This document shows positions 46,016 through 56,466 of a stretch of 64,000 nucleotides of DNA, in pieces. The notes beneath the pieces are model-generated. The model did not search any database. It saw only the letters and a list, made by a program, of their open reading frames with translations, and was not told where the DNA came from. Source of the DNA: Pseudanabaena sp. PCC 6802 (GTDB taxonomy: Bacteria; Cyanobacteriota; Cyanobacteriia; Pseudanabaenales; Pseudanabaenaceae); assembly GCF_000332175.1 (NCBI RefSeq), contig NZ_KB235914.1, positions 3,282,868 to 3,346,867 of the forward strand, given 5' to 3'. The translations under genes and the position numbers were made by a program. How positions within the stretch are numbered: position 1 is the stretch's first letter; each line of letters opens with the position of its first letter.

Positions 46016-46411
46016 ATGAAACTTCTCCACACAATGCTCCGGGTTGGCGATTTAGAGCGCTCGATCGCTTTTTACTGCGATATTTTGGGAATGAAGTTGT
46101 TGCGCCGCAAGGACTATCCCGATGGCAAATTTACCCTGGCATTTGTCGGCTACGGCGATGAAGCCAGCAATGCTGTCATCGAACTAACCCATAACTGGGA
46201 TACGCCATCCTACGATTTGGGTAATGGCTTTGGTCACGTGGCTTTGGGAGTTGAAAATATCTATACTGCCTGCGATGCGATCAGATCGTTGGGTGGTAAG
46301 GTGACGCGCGAACCGGGGCCGATGAAACATGGTTCTACCGAAATTGCTTTTGTTGAAGATCCCGATGGCTACAAGATCGAACTGATCCAACTCAAAGGCA
46401 GGGCTGATTAG
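46016..46411 (+). CDS. gloA: lactoylglutathione lyase (glyoxalase I)
   Basis: 131 residues. It converts the methylglyoxal-glutathione hemithioacetal to S-lactoylglutathione, a detoxification step. Metal ligands are visible: His5 ([16 protein letters not shown]), Glu (VIELTHNWD), His (FGHVALGV) and Glu (YKIELIQ). This is the short bacterial Ni/Co type. The 2-bp gap to proA indicates one operon. Confidence 0.95.
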   Translation: MKLLHTMLRVGDLERSIAFYCDILGMKLLRRKDYPDGKFTLAFVGYGDEASNAVIELTHNWDTPSYDLGNGFGHVALGVENIYTACDAIRSLGGKVTREPGPMKHGSTEIAFVEDPDGYKIELIQLKGRAD

Positions 46412-46482
46412 TTGCTTGTTAATTGCACTGGTTTTGTTGCAAGATTGTGGGGTTGGCAAAAACAGGTACTTGCAAGCTTTTA

Positions 46483-47829
46483 ATGAAAGTATTAATCGAT
46501 CTCGACACAACGCAGGCGCACCAGCGCCTCACTATTGATACTACTGGATCGGCAAAATCGGGGTTAAGGGGTAGCATATCGATACCAGGGGATAAGTCTA
46601 TTTCCCATCGGGCTTTAATGCTGGGTTCCCTGGCGGAAGGTGAAACGCGAATTCGGGGCTTGTTGTTGGGGGAAGATCCGCGCAGCACTGCCGCCTGTTT
46701 TCGGGCGATGGGAGCAACCATATCCGATCTCAACTCCGATCTGGTTTGCGTGCAGGGGATTGGCTTAGGCAACTTAATGGAGCCACAGGATATTCTCGAT
46801 GCTGGGAACTCCGGTACGACCATGCGGCTGATGCTGGGCGTTCTGGCCAGCCATGCCGGACGTTTTTTTGTCGTGACTGGCGATCGCTCGTTGCGATCGC
46901 GCCCCATGTCCCGCGTAGTCAACCCACTGCGTCAAATGGGTGCCAGTATTTGGGGGAGGGAAAGCGGAGCCAAAGCACCGCTCGCCATCTCAGGGCAAAA
47001 CCTGTTACCAATGCGCTACAACTCACCTGTTGCTTCCGCACAGGTGAAGTCTTGTCTGCTGCTAGCAGGCTTAATGACTAATGGCGAGACAATCGTGACG
47101 GAGCCGGAGCGATCGCGCGATCACAGCGAACGGATGCTGGCAGCCTTTGGTGCCGATCTGACCGTTGATGTCAGTACGAATACAGTGTCGCTAAAAGGAC
47201 CTGCCCGCTTGATCGCTCAAGAGATTACCGTACCGGGTGATATCAGTTCCGCCGCATTTTGGTTAGTAGCTGGTTCGATCGTGCCGGACTCAGATTTGCT
47301 AATTCAGAATGTTGGCGTTAACCCCACGCGTACGGGCATTCTGGAGGCACTGGCAGCAATGGGAGCCGATATCACGCTGGAAAATGCCCGTGAAGTAACT
47401 GGCGAACCCGTAGCCGATCTGCGGGTTCGATCGACCAAACTCAAGGCTTGCAAAATTGGCGGTGGGGTCATCCCGCGCCTGATTGACGAAATTCCCATCC
47501 TGGCAGTTGCGGCTGCCTTTGCCGAAGGCACTACCATCATCGAAGATGCCGCCGAACTACGCATTAAAGAAAGCGATCGCATTGCAGCGATGGCAAAAGA
47601 ACTCTCTAAGTTAGGCGTAAATATCAGCGAGCTACCCGACGGTCTAGAAATTAAAGGAGGCAACCCGTTAGTGGGAGATGCCGTGGACAGTTACGACGAT
47701 CACCGCGTTGCCATGAGCTTAGCGATCGCGGCGCTGATGGCAGATGGCAAAACCGTCATCGATCGTGCCGAATCTGCGGCGATCTCCTATCCATCATTCG
47801 TTCCTACTCTGCGACAGGTTTGCGTTTAG
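46483..47829 (+). CDS. aroA: 3-phosphoshikimate 1-carboxyvinyltransferase (EPSP synthase)
   Basis: 448 residues from the ATG at 46483; a TTG at 46423 would add 20 residues that do not look native. It is the sixth step of the shikimate pathway. [16 protein letters not shown] binds shikimate-3-phosphate, [15 protein letters not shown] the PEP site, and [18 protein letters not shown] and [10 protein letters not shown] complete the second domain. GNSGTTMR is of the class II-like type, which is naturally less glyphosate sensitive in some bacteria. It converges with the DedA gene, with a 4-nt overlap of stops. Confidence 0.95.
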   Translation: MKVLIDLDTTQAHQRLTIDTTGSAKSGLRGSISIPGDKSISHRALMLGSLAEGETRIRGLLLGEDPRSTAACFRAMGATISDLNSDLVCVQGIGLGNLMEPQDILDAGNSGTTMRLMLGVLASHAGRFFVVTGDRSLRSRPMSRVVNPLRQMGASIWGRESGAKAPLAISGQNLLPMRYNSPVASAQVKSCLLLAGLMTNGETIVTEPERSRDHSERMLAAFGADLTVDVSTNTVSLKGPARLIAQEITVPGDISSAAFWLVAGSIVPDSDLLIQNVGVNPTRTGILEALAAMGADITLENAREVTGEPVADLRVRSTKLKACKIGGGVIPRLIDEIPILAVAAAFAEGTTIIEDAAELRIKESDRIAAMAKELSKLGVNISELPDGLEIKGGNPLVGDAVDSYDDHRVAMSLAIAALMADGKTVIDRAESAAISYPSFVPTLRQVCV

Positions 47830-48458
47830 TCAAAATCCCGCTGCGACTCCTTTTTCTTTTTGAGGATGCGAGTGACGATAAAAGCGATCGCCGCCACGAT
47901 TAGAATTACTAAAACGATCTTGGAAACAGGCCCGAGATAGTCATCCACCAAGGTATAGTTTTTGCCCAGCAAAAAGCCAGCTCCCGTTAAGAAAGTCGTC
48001 CAAATGGCAGTGCCAATTGTGGAATAAATGACAAATGGTGTCAGTGGCATCCGCGCAATACCTGCGGGAATGGAAATTAGGGTGCGCACTACTGGCACGA
48101 GGCGACCAAACAGTACGCCACGAGTACCGTACTTCTCAAACCAATGTTTAGAACTGTTAACATCTTTACCCGAAATGCCGATCCACTTACCGTAACGATC
48201 CATCAACCGTCCTAAACGCTCCGCCCCTAACAGCGATCCTGCAAAATACCAAGGAAAAGCACCCAGTACCGTACCAATTACACCTACGATGATCGACGGT
48301 ACTAGCTGGAGTTGCGTATTAGGTAAGGAAGCCGTGTAGCCTGCCAAGGGCATGATCAGTTCGGAAGGAATAGGGGGGAATAGATTTTCTAGAAACATGA
48401 GCAGTCCAATTCCCAAATACCCCAGGGAATTCATGGTGTTAACGATCCATTCATTCAT
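47826..48458 (-). CDS. DedA family membrane protein
   Basis: 210 residues with about five hydrophobic segments. Family signatures are [18 protein letters not shown] near the N-terminus and the [22 protein letters not shown] loop, with the conserved Arg and Pro (VxRTxxxxxAGxxxM). DedA proteins act as lipid (undecaprenyl phosphate) flippases or proton-linked transporters. A Lys-rich C-terminal tail is present. Confidence 0.93.
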   Translation of the reverse strand: MNEWIVNTMNSLGYLGIGLLMFLENLFPPIPSELIMPLAGYTASLPNTQLQLVPSIIVGVIGTVLGAFPWYFAGSLLGAERLGRLMDRYGKWIGISGKDVNSSKHWFEKYGTRGVLFGRLVPVVRTLISIPAGIARMPLTPFVIYSTIGTAIWTTFLTGAGFLLGKNYTLVDDYLGPVSKIVLVILIVAAIAFIVTRILKKKKESQRDFD

Positions 48459-48574
48459 CCGCCTAAATTCCTAATAGTTAAGAACAAAGTACTAGCTACT
48501 AAATCATGGTATCGCTATTCGGCAAGAACGCAAATTGAGATCTCTAGAAAGAAGGCAGCGATAAGTCCCTAAGT

Positions 48575-50629
48575 TCAACGCCGACAGTAGAGTACTACGA
48601 CTGTGAGGTCGTCGGGAAGGGAAATGCAATCGGGAGCAAGGCCAATCAGGCGGTTGAGAATATCTGCAGCACCATCGACTCCTTTTAAAGGCTCTACCAA
48701 TGCATTCACATCTTTTGCCAAGGGTGGAAAAACCTCAAGCAAGCCGTCGCTGTAGAGGAGCAGGGCATCGCCGCGATGCAATTGCGTACTGCCACCTTGA
48801 TAGTTTTGATCGGGAAGGATGCCGATGGGCATGCCTCCCTTATCTAAGTGTTCGAGCCTACCATCGGCACGCCGGATCAGGACGTGACCGTGCCCGGCAT
48901 CTACATAGTTAAGCTGGCGTTCTGCCAGATCTAGCTGCCCCTGAAAGAGGGTCACAAAGCTCTCTGCCCGCACCAAGTCTGGTTCCAATGTACTATCTAT
49001 TTTGCGGATTTTCTGCGGTGGTAAACTTTGGGAATCGATCGCATGTAAAGTTGCTCTCACGGTTGTCATTAAAAGTGCCGCAGGCATACCTTTACCCATC
49101 ACATCTCCCAATGTGAAGTTAAATAGATCGGGTGAGGATAACTGCCAATCGTAGAAATCCCCGCCCACTTCTTTAGCAGGAATGCAGCGAGCAGCTAACT
49201 CAAATCCTGGTAAGGGGGGAATCGTCTTAGGCAACAGATCCGCCTGCACCTGACCGGCACGAGCCAGTTCTGCTTGCAAGGCTTTGTTGGTTTTTTGGAG
49301 TTCGTTTGTGCGTTCCTCAACTTTCTGTTCTAGCGATCGCGAATAATCTTCCAACTGGGCGCGGGACTGTTGAATCTCCGCACTCATCCGATCGAATGCC
49401 TTTGCCAGTACGGATATTTCCTTAATATTGCTGGCTGGGATCTCTTGCCCAAATTCCCCTTCTGCCATCTTATGGCTCGCCCGTTCCAATTGCTGCAGGG
49501 GGCGAGCGATCCAGCGGGCAATGAGAAAGCCACACAATATAGCGATCGCCAACGCCAGCAAACAAAGGCCAAGTGTAGTGAGATTATTAGCATAAATTTG
49601 CCCTAAGAAGTCTGACTCCGGCACCACTACAATAATCAGCCAGTTCAAACCATACTCATCTTTCCAATTCCTAATCTGAACGAACTGTCGCTCGCCTGAA
49701 AGTAGAAATTCCAGCTCCTGCTCCCTCCCTAAATTGTCAAACGAGCCAAATTTCTCAAGCAGATGTTGTGCGGTTGCCTGGAGCAGCGGATCGTTACTCT
49801 CAGTAGCGTGCAAGCGTTTCACCTCAGATCCCGTCACAATAAACGGTTGCGCGTCGGTTGAACTAGCTACAATTTTCCCGGAACGCTCGACGATCATCGT
49901 TTTACCTGATTGTCCCACTTTGAGACTTTGGAGGAATTGACCAACTTGACTGAGAATATAGTCCACGCCAATCACGCCAATTAGCTGTCGCTGTCGATCG
50001 TAAAGAGGGTAGCTATGGGAAACAGATAATACTTGTCGGTTTTGCCATTGATAGATGGGAGTCCAGGTTGGCTTACCTGCCTTAACAGCGCTGATATACC
50101 AGCCTTCCTGCCTGACATCCTGTTCGTCTCGCTCTACACTATGCAAGCCCTGACGATTCCCTTTCCCATCAGTTGTATAGGTGTAGATGCGATCTATCCC
50201 CTGGCTCTCCAAAATCTCCGAGATTCGCAATTCCCCATTGTCAAGTCTCTCCACACCAATAAATTCGCGTTTTTCATTAGCGAAGTTAATATATCCCACA
50301 TCAAACAAACGCATCTGCTGCCAAAAGTATTTACCCAACTTGGTAAAATCTTTAAGGTCGAATATGCCTATATCGATCGCGTTGGCATTGGCACGATTGA
50401 TCTTGGGTGGCAGAGCCAGGTAGCGATCGAGCTGGGTATCGATGCGCTCCACAATTTCATGACGCAATTGATTGGCAACATTGTTAACGGCTTCTTGCCC
50501 GTTACGCCATGACAACCACCCGGTCAGACCGACTGCAGCACATATTTGCACCACAAAAGGCACCATCAAGACTGACTTGAGCGATATCTGGTGAACTCGA
50601 TCTGACTTTATTTGCTGCTTTTGTGCCAT
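48575..50629 (-). CDS. membrane-bound RsbU-like SpoIIE/PP2C phosphatase
   Basis: 684 residues from ATG 50629; an upstream start at 50722 would add 31 less likely residues. Order: short N-terminal region, a first transmembrane helix (VLMVPFVVQICAAVGLTGWL), a large extracytoplasmic double-Cache sensor (about 55-350), a second helix (TLGLCLLALAIAILCGFLIA), HAMP, a coiled coil, and the SpoIIE phosphatase (from about 455, with VGGDFYDWQ, LGDVMGKGMPAALLM and the last DDLTVVVLYC). It would dephosphorylate an anti-anti-sigma-type protein on an external signal. No partner is next to it. It diverges from rpsL. Confidence 0.88.
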   Translation of the reverse strand: MAQKQQIKSDRVHQISLKSVLMVPFVVQICAAVGLTGWLSWRNGQEAVNNVANQLRHEIVERIDTQLDRYLALPPKINRANANAIDIGIFDLKDFTKLGKYFWQQMRLFDVGYINFANEKREFIGVERLDNGELRISEILESQGIDRIYTYTTDGKGNRQGLHSVERDEQDVRQEGWYISAVKAGKPTWTPIYQWQNRQVLSVSHSYPLYDRQRQLIGVIGVDYILSQVGQFLQSLKVGQSGKTMIVERSGKIVASSTDAQPFIVTGSEVKRLHATESNDPLLQATAQHLLEKFGSFDNLGREQELEFLLSGERQFVQIRNWKDEYGLNWLIIVVVPESDFLGQIYANNLTTLGLCLLALAIAILCGFLIARWIARPLQQLERASHKMAEGEFGQEIPASNIKEISVLAKAFDRMSAEIQQSRAQLEDYSRSLEQKVEERTNELQKTNKALQAELARAGQVQADLLPKTIPPLPGFELAARCIPAKEVGGDFYDWQLSSPDLFNFTLGDVMGKGMPAALLMTTVRATLHAIDSQSLPPQKIRKIDSTLEPDLVRAESFVTLFQGQLDLAERQLNYVDAGHGHVLIRRADGRLEHLDKGGMPIGILPDQNYQGGSTQLHRGDALLLYSDGLLEVFPPLAKDVNALVEPLKGVDGAADILNRLIGLAPDCISLPDDLTVVVLYCRR

Positions 50630-50854
50630 TGCCAAAGAGCGATCTATAAGCCTATCTATAAATACGGTGACATGTTTATATACGTTGACTATACAGTAGC
50701 TAAGACGGAGGACATTGCCCACTCTGCGTACTAGACGGATACAAGCATAGCAGCCATGAAAACATCAAACTAAATTTGACGCAATTTAGTTAATTTTGCT
50801 ATGATGATGTGCTGTTGATTTAATCATGTAAGACTGCAACCACACTAACTATTT

Positions 50855-51262
50855 ATGCCCACTATCCAGCAGCTCATTCGTAGTGAGCGACAAAAGGCAA
50901 CTCAGAAAACAAAGTCCCCAGCCCTCAAAAGCTGCCCGCAACGTCGGGGCGTATGTACGCGCGTGTACACCACAACGCCAAAGAAGCCAAACTCTGCACT
51001 GCGCAAGGTCGCACGCGTACGCTTGACTTCTGGATTTGAAGTTACAGCCTACATTCCTGGTATTGGGCATAACCTCCAAGAACATTCAGTAGTAATGATT
51101 CGGGGCGGTCGGGTAAAAGACTTGCCCGGTGTTAGGTATCACATCATTCGCGGTACGCTTGACACTGCTGGGGTAAAAGACCGCAAGCAAGGTCGCTCTA
51201 AGTACGGAGCCAAGCGTCCCAAGCCCGGACAAGCTGCTGCACCTGCTGGCAAGAAAAAGTAA
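50855..51262 (+). CDS. rpsL: 30S ribosomal protein S12
   Basis: 135 residues, slightly longer than the usual 124 because of an Ala/Pro/Lys-rich tail. It is part of the decoding centre. [12 protein letters not shown] carries the residue equivalent to Lys42, and [13 protein letters not shown] the Lys87 and Asp88-region (methylthio-Asp site). Both are in the streptomycin-sensitive state. It is the first gene of the str operon, followed by rpsG after 146 bp. Confidence 0.98.
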   Translation: MPTIQQLIRSERQKATQKTKSPALKSCPQRRGVCTRVYTTTPKKPNSALRKVARVRLTSGFEVTAYIPGIGHNLQEHSVVMIRGGRVKDLPGVRYHIIRGTLDTAGVKDRKQGRSKYGAKRPKPGQAAAPAGKKK

Positions 51263-51408
51263 TTCTCTGCTTATTGTTTGTTATTAGCTTGCTAATAGGA
51301 TTGCTACTGAATTCACCTACTTTTAGTAGCGTATTATGAACAAATCTTTCTCACAGCGAATACGTACACACAAGTAACCTCAATCTCTTAAATTTTAAGT
51401 ATCCTAAA

Positions 51409-51879
51409 ATGTCACGTCGTACCAAAGCCGCTAAGCGCGTTACTCCACCTGACGCTGTATATAACAACCGCTTAGTTAATATGTTGATTAAGCGTCTGAT
51501 GAAATGCGGCAAGCTCTCCCTTGCCTCTCGGATTGTATATGAAGCCATGGAAACAGTCGCCGAGCGTACTGGCAGTCCCGCAATTGAGATTTTCGATCGG
51601 GCGATCCGCAATGCTACTCCCCTGGTGGAAGTGAAAGCCAGACGGGTGGGTGGTGCTACCTATCAAGTACCGATGGAAGTGCGCAGCGATCGCGGCGTTG
51701 CTTTGGCGTTACGCTGGCTAGTGCAGTATTCCCGTTCTCGTCCCGGACGTAGTATGGCAAGCAAACTGGCTAACGAGTTGATGGATGCCGCTAACGAAAC
51801 AGGCGGTACCGTACGCAAGCGCGAGGAGACTCACAGAATGGCGGAAGCTAACAAGGCATTCGCACATTACCGTTACTAA
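51409..51879 (+). CDS. rpsG: 30S ribosomal protein S7
   Basis: 156 residues, typical. It nucleates assembly of the 30S head by binding the 3' major domain of 16S r[27 protein letters not shown] and [20 protein letters not shown] are recognisable. In E. coli, S7 also represses its own operon; a hairpin follows in this genome between rpsG and fusA. Confidence 0.98.
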   Translation: MSRRTKAAKRVTPPDAVYNNRLVNMLIKRLMKCGKLSLASRIVYEAMETVAERTGSPAIEIFDRAIRNATPLVEVKARRVGGATYQVPMEVRSDRGVALALRWLVQYSRSRPGRSMASKLANELMDAANETGGTVRKREETHRMAEANKAFAHYRY

Positions 51880-51886
51880 CAGATCT

Positions 51887-51949
51887 AGTCTTAAGAACGG
51901 GACGCACTATTACATGAGATCTATGGATTCTTGGTAAGTTCTTAAGACT
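51887..51949 (+). promoter_or_regulatory. 12-bp perfect inverted repeat in rpsG-fusA gap
   Basis: AGTCTTAAGAAC (51887-51898) and GTTCTTAAGACT (51938-51949) pair perfectly around a 39-nt loop. The following bases are TGTGG, so it is not a simple Rho-independent terminator. It lies about 80 nt before the fusA start. An attenuator, RNase processing site or regulatory-protein binding site in the str operon are all possible. Confidence 0.6.
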
Positions 51950-52030
51950 GTGGTTTATGAGTGTGTCTGAGAAAAGCTATAATTCTTAATACAAATTTCA
52001 AGTTCCTGGCATTTACGAGGAAAAACAGTC

Positions 52031-54106
52031 GTGGCACGAACCATAGCCTTAGATAAAGTACGCAATATTGGGATTGCAGCGCACATTGACGCTGGCAAAA
52101 CCACAGCGACCGAGCGTATCTTGTTTTATTCTGGTGTAGTGCACAAAATTGGTGAGGTGCACGAGGGTACAGCAGTAACAGACTGGATGGAGCAAGAGCG
52201 CGAGCGCGGTATTACCATCACTGCGGCTGCCATCAGTACCAGTTGGAAAGATCATAAGATTAATATTATCGATACTCCCGGACACGTAGATTTCACCATT
52301 GAGGTGGAACGTTCTATGAGAGTATTGGACGGAGTTGTGGCGGTATTCTGCTCTGTCGGTGGCGTGCAACCTCAATCAGAAACGGTTTGGCGGCAGGCCG
52401 ACCGTTACAAAGTGCCTCGCATCGTCTTCGTGAATAAGATGGATCGCACCGGTGCTAACTTCTTTAAGGTGTACGGTCAAATCCGCGATCGCCTGCGTGC
52501 CAATGCCGTGCCGATCCAAATTCCCATCGGCAGCGAAGATAAACTCAGAGGCATTGTGGATCTCGTTAAAATGCGGGCCTTCATTTATACGAACGATCTG
52601 GGCACGGATATTCAGGAAACTGATATCCCTGAAGATGTCTTGGAAGAGGCAAACGAGTACCGTGCCAAGTTGGTCGAATCAGTCGCCGAAACTGACGATG
52701 TCTTAACTGAAAAGTATTTAGAAGGTGAAGACCTCACCGAAGAAGAGATCAGGAATGGACTGCGGACTGGTACCATCAACGGCACCATCGTTCCCATAAC
52801 CTGTGGCTCTGCCTTTAAGAATAAGGGCGTGCAGCTCTTATTAGATGCCGTAATTGATTATTTGCCATCCCCAATTGATGTACCGTCAATTCAGGGTCTA
52901 CTTCCCGATGGCAGTACGGATGCAAGACCAGCCAATGATGAAGCACCCATGTCGGCGCTTGCTTTTAAAATCATGGCCGATCCCTATGGTCGTCTCACTT
53001 TTATTCGCGTCTACTCCGGCGTACTCAAGAAAGGCTCCTACGTGCTTAACTCTACTAAAGATAAGAAGGAACGCATTTCCCGCCTGATTATCCTCAAAGC
53101 CGACGATCGCATTGAGGTAGACGAGATGAGGGCGGGCGACTTAGGTGCCGTGCTGGGCATGAAGGATACCTTTACTGGTGACACCCTTTGTGATGATGCC
53201 GCACCAATCGTGCTGGAGTCGCTGTTTATTCCAGAACCCGTAATCTCGGTAGCGGTAGAACCCAAGACCAAACAAGACATGGAGAAGCTCTCTAAAGCCT
53301 TGCAGTCTTTGTCGGAAGAAGATCCCACATTCCGCGTCATGGTCGATCCAGAGACCAACCAGACCGTGATTTCCGGCATGGGCGAACTGCACCTAGAGAT
53401 TCTGGTCGATCGGATGTTACGCGAATTTAAAGTGGAAGCTAATGTGGGTGCGCCTCAAGTCGCATACCGCGAGACTATCCGCAAACCGGTTCGCGCCGAA
53501 GGGAAATTTGTGCGCCAGAGCGGCGGTAAAGGTCAATACGGTCACGTCGTGATCGAGTTGGAACCTGCCGAACCCGGTACCGGTTTTGAGTTTGCTTCTA
53601 AGATTGTGGGTGGTTCCGTACCCAAGGAATACATCAATCCTGCCGAGCAGGGTATGAAAGAAGCTTGCGAGTCTGGGATCGTAGCGGGATATCCCGTGAT
53701 CGACCTGCGCGCAACCTTGGTTGACGGTTCGTACCATGATGTTGACTCTTCAGAAATGGCTTTCAAAATTGCTGGCTCCATGGCAATTAAGGAAGCTGTA
53801 ATGAAAGCCAGCCCGGTTCTGCTTGAACCTATGATGAAGGTTGAAGTAGAGGTACCGGAAGACTTCCTCGGTTCTGTAATTGGGGATCTCAATTCTCGAC
53901 GCGGTCAGATCGAGGGCCAGAGCACTGAACAGGGCATTGCCAAAATTGCATCGAAGGTTCCTTTAGCTCAGATGTTTGGTTATGCTACTGACATTCGCTC
54001 CAAGACCCAGGGTAGAGGCATATTCTCCATGGAGTTTAGCCACTACGAAGAGGTGCCACGTAATGTGGCTGAAACCATCATTGCCAAAAGCAAGAGTAAA
54101 GATTGA
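52031..54106 (+). CDS. fusA: elongation factor G
   Basis: 691 residues. The GTP-driven ribosome translocase. Start GTG, with GAGGAAAAA upstream. G1 [10 protein letters not shown]2 [21 protein letters not shown]3 DTPGHVDF, G4 NKMDR and G5 are intact. Domains II-V follow with no gaps. Part of the str operon between rpsG and tuf (32 bp to the next start). Confidence 0.98.
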   Translation: MARTIALDKVRNIGIAAHIDAGKTTATERILFYSGVVHKIGEVHEGTAVTDWMEQERERGITITAAAISTSWKDHKINIIDTPGHVDFTIEVERSMRVLDGVVAVFCSVGGVQPQSETVWRQADRYKVPRIVFVNKMDRTGANFFKVYGQIRDRLRANAVPIQIPIGSEDKLRGIVDLVKMRAFIYTNDLGTDIQETDIPEDVLEEANEYRAKLVESVAETDDVLTEKYLEGEDLTEEEIRNGLRTGTINGTIVPITCGSAFKNKGVQLLLDAVIDYLPSPIDVPSIQGLLPDGSTDARPANDEAPMSALAFKIMADPYGRLTFIRVYSGVLKKGSYVLNSTKDKKERISRLIILKADDRIEVDEMRAGDLGAVLGMKDTFTGDTLCDDAAPIVLESLFIPEPVISVAVEPKTKQDMEKLSKALQSLSEEDPTFRVMVDPETNQTVISGMGELHLEILVDRMLREFKVEANVGAPQVAYRETIRKPVRAEGKFVRQSGGKGQYGHVVIELEPAEPGTGFEFASKIVGGSVPKEYINPAEQGMKEACESGIVAGYPVIDLRATLVDGSYHDVDSSEMAFKIAGSMAIKEAVMKASPVLLEPMMKVEVEVPEDFLGSVIGDLNSRRGQIEGQSTEQGIAKIASKVPLAQMFGYATDIRSKTQGRGIFSMEFSHYEEVPRNVAETIIAKSKSKD

Positions 54107-54138
54107 AGGAATTAATCAGGATAAGGAATATAAGTTAA

Positions 54139-55371
54139 ATGGCACGCGCAAAGTTTGAACGGAATAAACCCCACGTCAATATTGGTACTATCGGTCACGT
54201 CGATCATGGTAAGACCACTCTGACTGCTGCAATTACAATGACCCTGGCTGCGATCGGGCAAGCTGCGGCCAAAAAATATGCTGACATCGATGCAGCACCT
54301 GAAGAGAAAGCACGTGGTATTACGATCAACACGGCACACGTGGAGTACCAAACAGATAACCGCCACTACGCACACGTTGACTGCCCCGGGCACGCTGACT
54401 ACGTGAAAAACATGATCACTGGTGCGGCACAAATGGATGGTGCTATCCTGTTGGTTTCTGCTGCTGATGGTCCCGAGCCACAAACGCGCGAGCACATTCT
54501 CTTAGCTCGTCAGGTGGGCGTTCCTAACCTTGTTGTATTCCTCAACAAAGAGGATCAAATGGAAGGCGAAGAAGAACTGGTCGAACTAGTGGAATTAGAA
54601 GTTCGCGAGCTACTATCTTCCTATGATTTTGATGGCGACAATATCCCCATCGTCAGAGGTTCGGCTCTCAAGGCTGTAGAAGCCCTGACCGCGAATCCCA
54701 AAATTCAAAAAGGCGACAATCCCTGGGTAGATAAGGTCTATGCGCTGATGGAAGCAGTGGATAGCTATATCCCCACTCCCGAACGTGCGGTTGACAAGCC
54801 ATTCTTGATGGCAGTGGAAGACGTATTCTCGATCACGGGTCGCGGTACTGTTGCCACTGGGCGGATCGAACGCGGTAAGGTCAAAATCGGCGATTCGATC
54901 GAAATGGTCGGTATTCGCGATACTCGCACTACCACCGTTACCGGTTTAGAAATGTTCCAGAAGTCTCTGGAAGAGGGGTTGGCTGGCGATAACGTAGGCG
55001 TACTGATGCGCGGTGTCCAAAAGAACGATGTCGAGCGCGGCATGGTGCTGGCAAAGCCCGGTTCGATCACGCCTCACACTCAGTTCGAGTCACAGGTCTA
55101 CATTTTGACCGAGAAAGAAGGCGGTCGTAAGACTCCATTCTTTGCTGGTTATCGCCCTCAGTTCTACGTGCGTACTACGGACGTGACTGGCACGATCGTC
55201 GCATTCACAGCTGATGACGGTAGCAATGCTGAAATGGTTATGCCTGGCGATCGCGTCAAGATGACCGTAGAACTAATCCACCCGATCGCGATCGAGCAGG
55301 AAATGCGTTTTGCTATTCGCGAAGGCGGTCGCACGGTCGGTTCTGGTGTTGTCACCAAAATCGTCAAATAG
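54139..55371 (+). CDS. tuf: elongation factor Tu
   Basis: 410 residues. It carries aminoacyl-tRNA to the ribosome as a GTP complex. [21 protein letters not shown] and NKEDQ are the G boxes. The cyanobacterial insert around residues 190 ([19 protein letters not shown]) is present. It is the only tuf copy in the window. Confidence 0.98.
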   Translation: MARAKFERNKPHVNIGTIGHVDHGKTTLTAAITMTLAAIGQAAAKKYADIDAAPEEKARGITINTAHVEYQTDNRHYAHVDCPGHADYVKNMITGAAQMDGAILLVSAADGPEPQTREHILLARQVGVPNLVVFLNKEDQMEGEEELVELVELEVRELLSSYDFDGDNIPIVRGSALKAVEALTANPKIQKGDNPWVDKVYALMEAVDSYIPTPERAVDKPFLMAVEDVFSITGRGTVATGRIERGKVKIGDSIEMVGIRDTRTTTVTGLEMFQKSLEEGLAGDNVGVLMRGVQKNDVERGMVLAKPGSITPHTQFESQVYILTEKEGGRKTPFFAGYRPQFYVRTTDVTGTIVAFTADDGSNAEMVMPGDRVKMTVELIHPIAIEQEMRFAIREGGRTVGSGVVTKIVK

Positions 55372-55397
55372 ACTAACATTCTCGAAACAGAGCTGGT

Positions 55398-55453
55398 GGC
55401 TAGGGGCTAGGATCGAACAGATCTATGCTCCTGGCCAATTCTAGTCCCTAGCC
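55398..55453 (+). promoter_or_regulatory. long inverted repeat in tuf-rpsJ gap
   Basis: GGCTAGGGGCTAG (55398-55410) and CTAGTCCCTAGCC (55441-55453) pair over 13 positions with one G-T wobble and a ~30-nt loop. It lies 30 nt before the rpsJ start. No T-run follows, so a simple terminator is unlikely; processing or attenuation between tuf and rpsJ is possible. Confidence 0.6.
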
Positions 55454-55482
55454 CATTAGCCCATTAAATTTATTTCTCAGAA

Positions 55483-55800
55483 ATGGCAACTTTACAACAA
55501 CAAAAGATTCGGATTCGCCTCAAAGCTTTCGATCACAAGCTTTTAGATACCTCCTGCGAGAAGATTGTGGAAACGGCAAATCGCACTAATGCTGCGGCGA
55601 TCGGCCCCATCCCATTGCCTACTCGTCGTCGCGTTTATTGCCTGTTGCGCTCGCCACACGTCGATAAAGACTCCCGCGAGCATTTTGAAACCCGCACGCA
55701 CAGTCGCATTATCGACATCTATCAACCATCTGCCAAGACTATCGATGCGCTGATGAAGCTCGATCTAGCCGCAGGCGTAGATATTGAAGTTAAGCTATAG
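55483..55800 (+). CDS. rpsJ: 30S ribosomal protein S10
   Basis: 105 residues, typical. It is part of the 30S head and also the transcription antitermination partner Nus[27 protein letters not shown] and the C-terminal DIEVKL are conserved. In cyanobacteria rpsJ follows tuf, as here, and does not head the S10 operon. A strong terminator follows. Confidence 0.98.
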   Translation: MATLQQQKIRIRLKAFDHKLLDTSCEKIVETANRTNAAAIGPIPLPTRRRVYCLLRSPHVDKDSREHFETRTHSRIIDIYQPSAKTIDALMKLDLAAGVDIEVKL

Positions 55801-55835
55801 TAATCGCGCGATCGCACTTAATTCAAAACAATCTC

Positions 55836-55861
55836 AAGCATAGCTATTTGCTATGCTTTTT
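55836..55861 (+). terminator. Rho-independent terminator after rpsJ
   Basis: A perfect 9-bp stem AAGCATAGC/GCTATGCTT with loop TATTT, followed by TTT. It ends the str operon 36 nt after the rpsJ stop. The next apparent ORF start (55853) lies inside its 3' arm. Confidence 0.85.
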
Positions 55862-56266
55862 GCTAGGGCAATAAACCAACTCGATAATCTCCTGGGCGAA
55901 TGCAATAGTATTCTTGTTATAGCCATAGACAGATCTGTCTATGGCTATATATTTCCACAGAATCTCAAATTTCATACAGGCGATCTTTCAGAAGAGCAGC
56001 AAGCAGAAGATCGCAAGCAGTTAGAATTTATTGATTTCCTGCGATCGCGCTGTAAGACTGTAGAAGTTTATTTTGCAGAAAAATATGATGCCCCTAGAGA
56101 ATTGAATGAAAAATTTGAGTCATTTCCACTAATTTTAGCAGAAACAGAAGACGGTGAATGGATTGGCATTACCCCAGAAGTCGATAACGAAGTCTGCCTG
56201 TACAGACTCCAAGAAAAGGGGGTTAACAAACCAGGATTTGGCATTACAAATATACCAGTTCCATAA
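55853..56266 (+). CDS. hypothetical protein carrying a repeat-derived segment
   Basis: 137 residues, not recognised. The first ATG sits inside the rpsJ terminator, so the true start is uncertain and expression from its own promoter is unclear. A 32-bp perfect palindrome (55918-55949), the minimal form of repeat B, is inside the ORF and encodes IAIDRSVYGYI (about residues 23-33) without breaking the frame. The rest is acidic (DLSEEQQAEDRKQLEF, AETEDGEWIGITPEVDNEVC). The repeat may have split an older, shorter gene that began near residue 34. Confidence 0.5.
   Translation: MLFARAINQLDNLLGECNSILVIAIDRSVYGYIFPQNLKFHTGDLSEEQQAEDRKQLEFIDFLRSRCKTVEVYFAEKYDAPRELNEKFESFPLILAETEDGEWIGITPEVDNEVCLYRLQEKGVNKPGFGITNIPVP
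55918..55949. repeat. 32-bp perfect palindrome, minimal repeat B
   Basis: The left arm TATAGCCATAGACAGA is followed by its exact complement. Its ends match the outer ends of the full repeat B copies (36919, 42018, 56330), so it is a B element without the GC-rich middle. It lies in frame in the ORF at 55853. Confidence 0.9.
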
Positions 56267-56329
56267 CTGTCACAGGAGTGCAATGCCCTTACTCCTGAGC
56301 TGATTATAATCGCTATATAGATCGAGATG

Positions 56330-56428
56330 TATAGCTATAGCCAACAGGCTTAGGACGGGGTGCAGGGGTGGAACCCCTGCGTGGGGGCTGCGCCCCCACC
56401 TGTCCTAACAGATCTGTCTATGGCTATA
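56330..56428. repeat. dispersed repeat B, copy 3 (inverted)
   Basis: TATAGCTATAGCCAACAGGC to AGATCTGTCTATGGCTATA, inverted relative to the copies at 36919 and 42018. It lies just upstream of the Coq4-like gene and can be misread as an N-terminal extension of it. Confidence 0.85.
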
Positions 56429-56466
56429 AAAAGGTCAGTAATAAAGCTACTCAAGGAGAAATCATT

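Noticed and set aside
46423-46482. 20-residue N-terminal extension of AroA (TTG start)
   Set aside because: The residues do not fit the family; cyanobacterial AroA proteins begin close to the ATG at 46483.
56368-56466. N-terminal extension of the Coq4-like protein
   Set aside because: It only translates repeat B. A good Shine-Dalgarno supports ATG 56467.
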